Source: Cyanobacteria bacterium M_surface_7_m2_040 (GTDB taxonomy: Bacteria > Cyanobacteriota > Cyanobacteriia > PCC-6307 > Cyanobiaceae). From it: a stretch of 6,653 nt of DNA. The position numbers were made by a program, and so were the translations under genes. The notes beneath the pieces are model-generated. The model saw only the letters and a list, made by a program, of their open reading frames with translations. It had not been told where the DNA came from and did no database searches. This document shows, one piece after another, positions 1-6,653 of this stretch (its first letter is position 1; each line of letters begins with the position of its first letter). The DNA lies in NCBI GenBank assembly GCA_016882555.1, contig VGPQ01000076.1, positions 1 to 6,653 on the forward strand. Direction: 5' to 3'.

Positions 1-1551
1 GCTGGCGATCACCGTGCGCGGCGCCCCCTGCCGCAGGAAACCGCTGCTGAAACTTTCCTGGGCCCCGTTGAGCACGATGCGCCCGCCTTGCAGCAGCAAG
101 GGGCCGCCGCCAATCACATTGGGCGCCAGGCCCAGCTCGTTGCTGGAGCGGCTGCTGAGGCTGAGGCCATCGCCCACCTGCCAGGGCAGGTCGCTGCCGC
201 CGCGGGCCACCACCAGTGTCTCGCCGGGGCGCAGCGGCACGCCCGCCTCCAGTTGCTCATGCACGTACAGCGTTTGCACCCGGCCATTGCGCAGCACCAA
301 CGCGCTTTCCTCGCCACTGAGGGCGCGGTAGCTCGGCCCCCAGTCGGCGGTGTAGCGGCTCAGGCCGCGCTGCACGTAGCCGCTGTTGAGCACCGCGATC
401 GGCGCGCGGTTGCCCTGGCTGTCGCTGATTGATTCCTCCAGGCTGAGGCGGCCGAAGCGGGGCAGGTTGCCCGGACTCCAAGCCGCTACGCCGCGGCCCA
501 GAATCGGCCCCGAAAGCCAGCGCCCATCCGCTTTCAGCGCGCCCAGGGGCAACCGCTTGACGCGGTTGAAGTAACCGCCGTTGATGGCCACGAGCGCATC
601 GTCCTGGGCGGCCAGCTGCTGCAGCGAGCTGAGCCCTTCCATGCCGCCGTTGCGGGTGAGGGGGCGCAGCACCAGCACCCGGCTGCGGGGATCGACGCGT
701 ACGGCATTGAGGCGGATCGACCCGCGCACCTGGCGTTCCCACTGGAGGCCCTTGCCGAGCAGGGCCAACAAGCGCGGATCACGCGGCTCCTGTTGCTGGC
801 TTCCGCCTTCGGAGGCTGGCCGCTGGGCCGTTGCACCGCCCTCCAGATCGATGACGATCCGGGCCGGCTCGCCGAGGCTGAACAGCTTCTGGGCCGGGGT
901 TGCTGCAGCCTGCAGGCGCAGGCCCCCGCTGCTGGGCGTGGTGTTCAGGCCCAGGCCGCGCAGATCGAGCTGTTGGCCGGCCTCACTGCTCAGGCCGAGC
1001 CAGAGGCTGCTGCCGTCGCGGCGGATCACGGCCGGCCCCGAGAGGTCGAGCACCACCCGGCGCTGGTTGCCGCTGCTGGACCTGCGTACCGCCAGCAAGC
1101 GTGGCGGGGGGAGATCCAGGCTCAGCTCGCCCGCCTGCACGGCGATGCGCACCCCGAGGGCACGCAGCAGCGGCAGGCCGTCGACGCTCACCTCGTCGTC
1201 GAGGCTCTTCTGAGCGAAGGCGGGCACAACCAATTCCTGCCCGAACCATTCGAGCTTGAGGCCGCCATCGCTGGCGCTGCGGCTGGCCACGCCCAGCTGG
1301 TTCTGCAGCACTTCTAGCGGCAACCACAGGGCCTGGGGAGCATCGGGCTGTCCCATCAGCTGCCAGCGCGCCTGCTGGCCCATGCCATTGATGCGCAGTG
1401 ATTTGCCGCTCAGGCCCTGCTGGTTGGCTCCGTTGGTTCGCCAGCCAGGCGGCGGGCTGGCGGGTAGCGGTGGCGGTGGTGGCGGCGGTGGCGCCAGCCC
1501 CACTGGCGGGAGCATGGCGATCAGAGGGAGCAGCCAGGCCGCTGGGGGCAT
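1..1551 (-). CDS. Phosphodiester glycosidase family protein (NAGPA/DUF2233), 3' end outside window
   Basis: A single open frame of 517 codons runs from ATG (complement of 1549-1551) off the left edge, so the C-terminus is missing. The C-terminal part from about residue 285 matches the NAGPA (DUF2233) phosphodiester glycosidase fold. It shows the motif AINGGYFN at residues 322-329 and IGGGPLLLQGG at 480-490, and the frame leaves the window at GAPRTVIAS, where the family's conserved RT region begins. Upstream are two probable accessory regions: residues 75-148, faintly like a copper-amine-oxidase-type stalk domain, and residues 150-238, with two AMIN-like strands (RRVVLDLSG and ARIVIDLEG). The N-terminus is hydrophobic (AWLLPLIAMLPPVGLA) and is followed by eight prolines. 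It resembles a signal peptide but lacks basic residues, so export is inferred. An in-frame stop at 1579-1581 with no start codon between fixes ATG 1551 as the longest start; the ATG at residue 13 is an alternative. The family includes enzymes that remove GlcNAc from phosphodiesters, but the substrate here is unknown. The gene is divergent from glsF. Confidence 0.85.
   Translation of the reverse strand, partial: MPPAAWLLPLIAMLPPVGLAPPPPPPPPLPASPPPGWRTNGANQQGLSGKSLRINGMGQQARWQLMGQPDAPQALWLPLEVLQNQLGVASRSASDGGLKLEWFGQELVVPAFAQKSLDDEVSVDGLPLLRALGVRIAVQAGELSLDLPPPRLLAVRRSSSGNQRRVVLDLSGPAVIRRDGSSLWLGLSSEAGQQLDLRGLGLNTTPSSGGLRLQAAATPAQKLFSLGEPARIVIDLEGGATAQRPASEGGSQQQEPRDPRLLALLGKGLQWERQVRGSIRLNAVRVDPRSRVLVLRPLTRNGGMEGLSSLQQLAAQDDALVAINGGYFNRVKRLPLGALKADGRWLSGPILGRGVAAWSPGNLPRFGRLSLEESISDSQGNRAPIAVLNSGYVQRGLSRYTADWGPSYRALSGEESALVLRNGRVQTLYVHEQLEAGVPLRPGETLVVARGGSDLPWQVGDGLSLSSRSSNELGLAPNVIGGGPLLLQGGRIVLNGAQESFSSGFLRQGAPRTVIAS
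1468..1491 (-). repeat. Proline-codon run encoding eight consecutive prolines
   Basis: Eight consecutive CCA/CCG codons encode residues 21-28 of the glycosidase. After three other residues and a serine there is a second short PPP. On the plus strand it appears as a GGT/GGC-rich simple sequence. It lies directly after the hydrophobic N-terminal segment. It probably forms a stiff linker between a signal or anchor segment and the folded domains. Such a tract can vary in length between strains by slippage in multiples of three. Confidence 0.8.
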
Positions 1552-1677
1552 GAAATCTGCAGCCGATCGCTCCGCAACTTAGCGACGATCAGTGAATCCT
1601 TAGGATCAAGAGTTCTGCCATCGCCATCGAAACCGCCCGCGGGTTCCGGCTGGCCATGCAGCTGTTCGGTTGTTGTG
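1552..1677. promoter_or_regulatory. Divergent intergenic region carrying the start signals of both flanking genes
   Basis: These 126 bases separate the start of the minus-strand glycosidase from the start of glsF, so at least the 5' signals of both genes must lie here or inside the coding ends. The only -10-like hexamer I can point to on the plus strand is TAGGAT at 1601-1606 (four of six matches to TATAAT), with a poor -35 at about 1579-1584. No near-consensus promoter is seen on the minus strand. There is no Shine-Dalgarno sequence at the usual distance from either start; the only GGAG on the minus strand lies about 18 bases before the ATG. No GTA-N8-TAC NtcA box is present. The region is less GC-rich around 1576-1616 than the flanking genes. 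Confidence 0.5.
1596..1606. repeat. Short interrupted palindrome in the divergent promoter region
   Basis: The arms ATCCT (1596-1600) and AGGAT (1602-1606) are perfect reverse complements around a single central T at 1601. The centre lies about 50 bases from the glycosidase ATG and about 77 bases from the glsF ATG, and the right arm coincides with the weak -10-like TAGGAT. It could be an operator half-site pair or chance. Five-base arms in 126 bases are not statistically striking. Confidence 0.3.
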
Positions 1678-6303
<4,626 letters not shown>

Positions 6304-6332
6304 GTCGATCGCGCAGCCTCAGTTGCCGCGCC

Positions 6333-6653
6333 ATGCCCTGGTTTGTCAAGACCGAGACCTTCACAGAGGCGTTCAGGTCTCTTGCGGGCGCTGAACGCTC
6401 GGCCCACCTGCAGGCCCACCGGGCCTGGGCCGCTGGCCTGAGCGCCGCTGGCCGACCCATGGCCAGCGGCTTTCTGGTTGATGAGCAGCAGCGCCCTGGG
6501 GGCGGCGGGCTGTTGCTGGTTGAGGCAACCAGCTACTGCGAGGCCCTGGAGATGATCCAGCAGGATCCATTGATTGCCGGCGGCTGGGTCGACTGGCAAC
6601 TCCACGAATGGATCGCTGCTGCCGGTGATCTGGCTGTCGGCAGTGCGCCTGGC
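6333..6653 (+). CDS. YciI family protein, 3' end outside window
   Basis: An ATG at 6333, 29 bases after the glsF stop, opens a frame of 107 codons that is still open at the right edge. It begins MPWFVKTETF. The helix AERSAHLQAHRAW (residues 20-32) supplies the family's conserved His region. Then come GRPMASGFLVDE (40-51), a Gly run, the strand LLLVEATS (60-67), a helix, and QQDPLIAGGW (76-85) with the conserved Asp-Pro. This is the ferredoxin-like alpha/beta fold of YciI (YCII) proteins, usually about 90-120 residues, so only a short tail should be missing. YciI proteins are small cytoplasmic proteins of mostly unknown function; a His/Asp pair has been proposed as an active site. No start codon exists in frame between the glsF stop and this ATG, and no Shine-Dalgarno sequence is seen. 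The tight spacing and absence of a terminator suggest co-transcription with glsF. The specific role is unknown. Confidence 0.8.
   Translation, partial: MPWFVKTETFTEAFRSLAGAERSAHLQAHRAWAAGLSAAGRPMASGFLVDEQQRPGGGGLLLVEATSYCEALEMIQQDPLIAGGWVDWQLHEWIAAAGDLAVGSAPG
6444..6470 (+). repeat. Perfect 10-bp inverted repeat inside the YciI gene
   Basis: GCCGCTGGCC (6444-6453) pairs perfectly with GGCCAGCGGC (6461-6470) across a 7-base loop. A second direct copy of the left arm at 6429-6438 offers an alternative, longer-loop hairpin. The element lies wholly within coding sequence (residues about 33-46, the AAG/SAAG and MASG segments) and is followed by only three T residues. It could form in the mRNA, but chance in GC-rich alanine/glycine-rich coding sequence is a fair explanation. 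Confidence 0.45.

Noticed and set aside
793..1317. Plus-strand open frames opposite the glycosidase (also at 14-331, 88-432 and 581-1213)
   Set aside because: The minus-strand frame here is continuous for 517 codons with clear NAGPA motifs. The plus-strand products are low-complexity Arg/Ala/Pro-rich sequences.
6304..6332. Possible terminator between glsF and the YciI gene
   Set aside because: The 29 bases contain no stem of useful length and no T-run.
6444..6477. The hairpin in the YciI gene as an intrinsic terminator for glsF
   Set aside because: Only three T residues follow the stem, and it lies within an intact, recognisable coding frame.

Overview
The window is a GC-rich (roughly two thirds G+C by eye), gene-dense stretch that looks like a cyanobacterial chromosome. 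The best match in style is a high-GC picocyanobacterium of the Synechococcus/Cyanobium type. Three things support this: a complete ferredoxin-dependent glutamate synthase, the form found in cyanobacteria and plastids; strong preference for G or C in third codon positions; and about 16 copies of CGATCG, the core of the cyanobacterial HIP1 palindrome, one of them a full GCGATCGC. The lineage call is inference from these features, not from a database search.

Layout. Positions 1-1551 (minus strand) hold the N-terminal 517 codons of a putative exported phosphodiester glycosidase (NAGPA/DUF2233 family) whose 3' end lies outside the window. Positions 1552-1677 are a 126-base divergent intergenic region that must carry the start signals of both flanking genes. 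It contains a short palindrome but no obvious Shine-Dalgarno sequence and no consensus NtcA box. Positions 1678-6303 (plus strand) are the complete glutamate synthase gene (glsF/gltS). After a 29-base gap, positions 6333-6653 (plus strand) are the first 107 codons of a YciI-family protein, open at the window edge.

How the genes work together. Glutamate synthase is the second enzyme of the GS-GOGAT cycle. It moves the amide nitrogen of glutamine to 2-oxoglutarate, using electrons from photosynthetically reduced ferredoxin. The YciI gene is probably co-transcribed with it, but no biochemical link can be read from the sequence. The divergent glycosidase is probably an envelope or periplasmic protein with an unrelated job.

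This is mostly an ordinary core-genome region. I found no mobile element, CRISPR array, RNA gene or evident new system. The points worth a second look are modest: the N-terminal architecture of the glycosidase, the glsF-YciI pairing, the shared promoter region, HIP1-core enrichment, and a perfect 10-bp hairpin inside the YciI gene.
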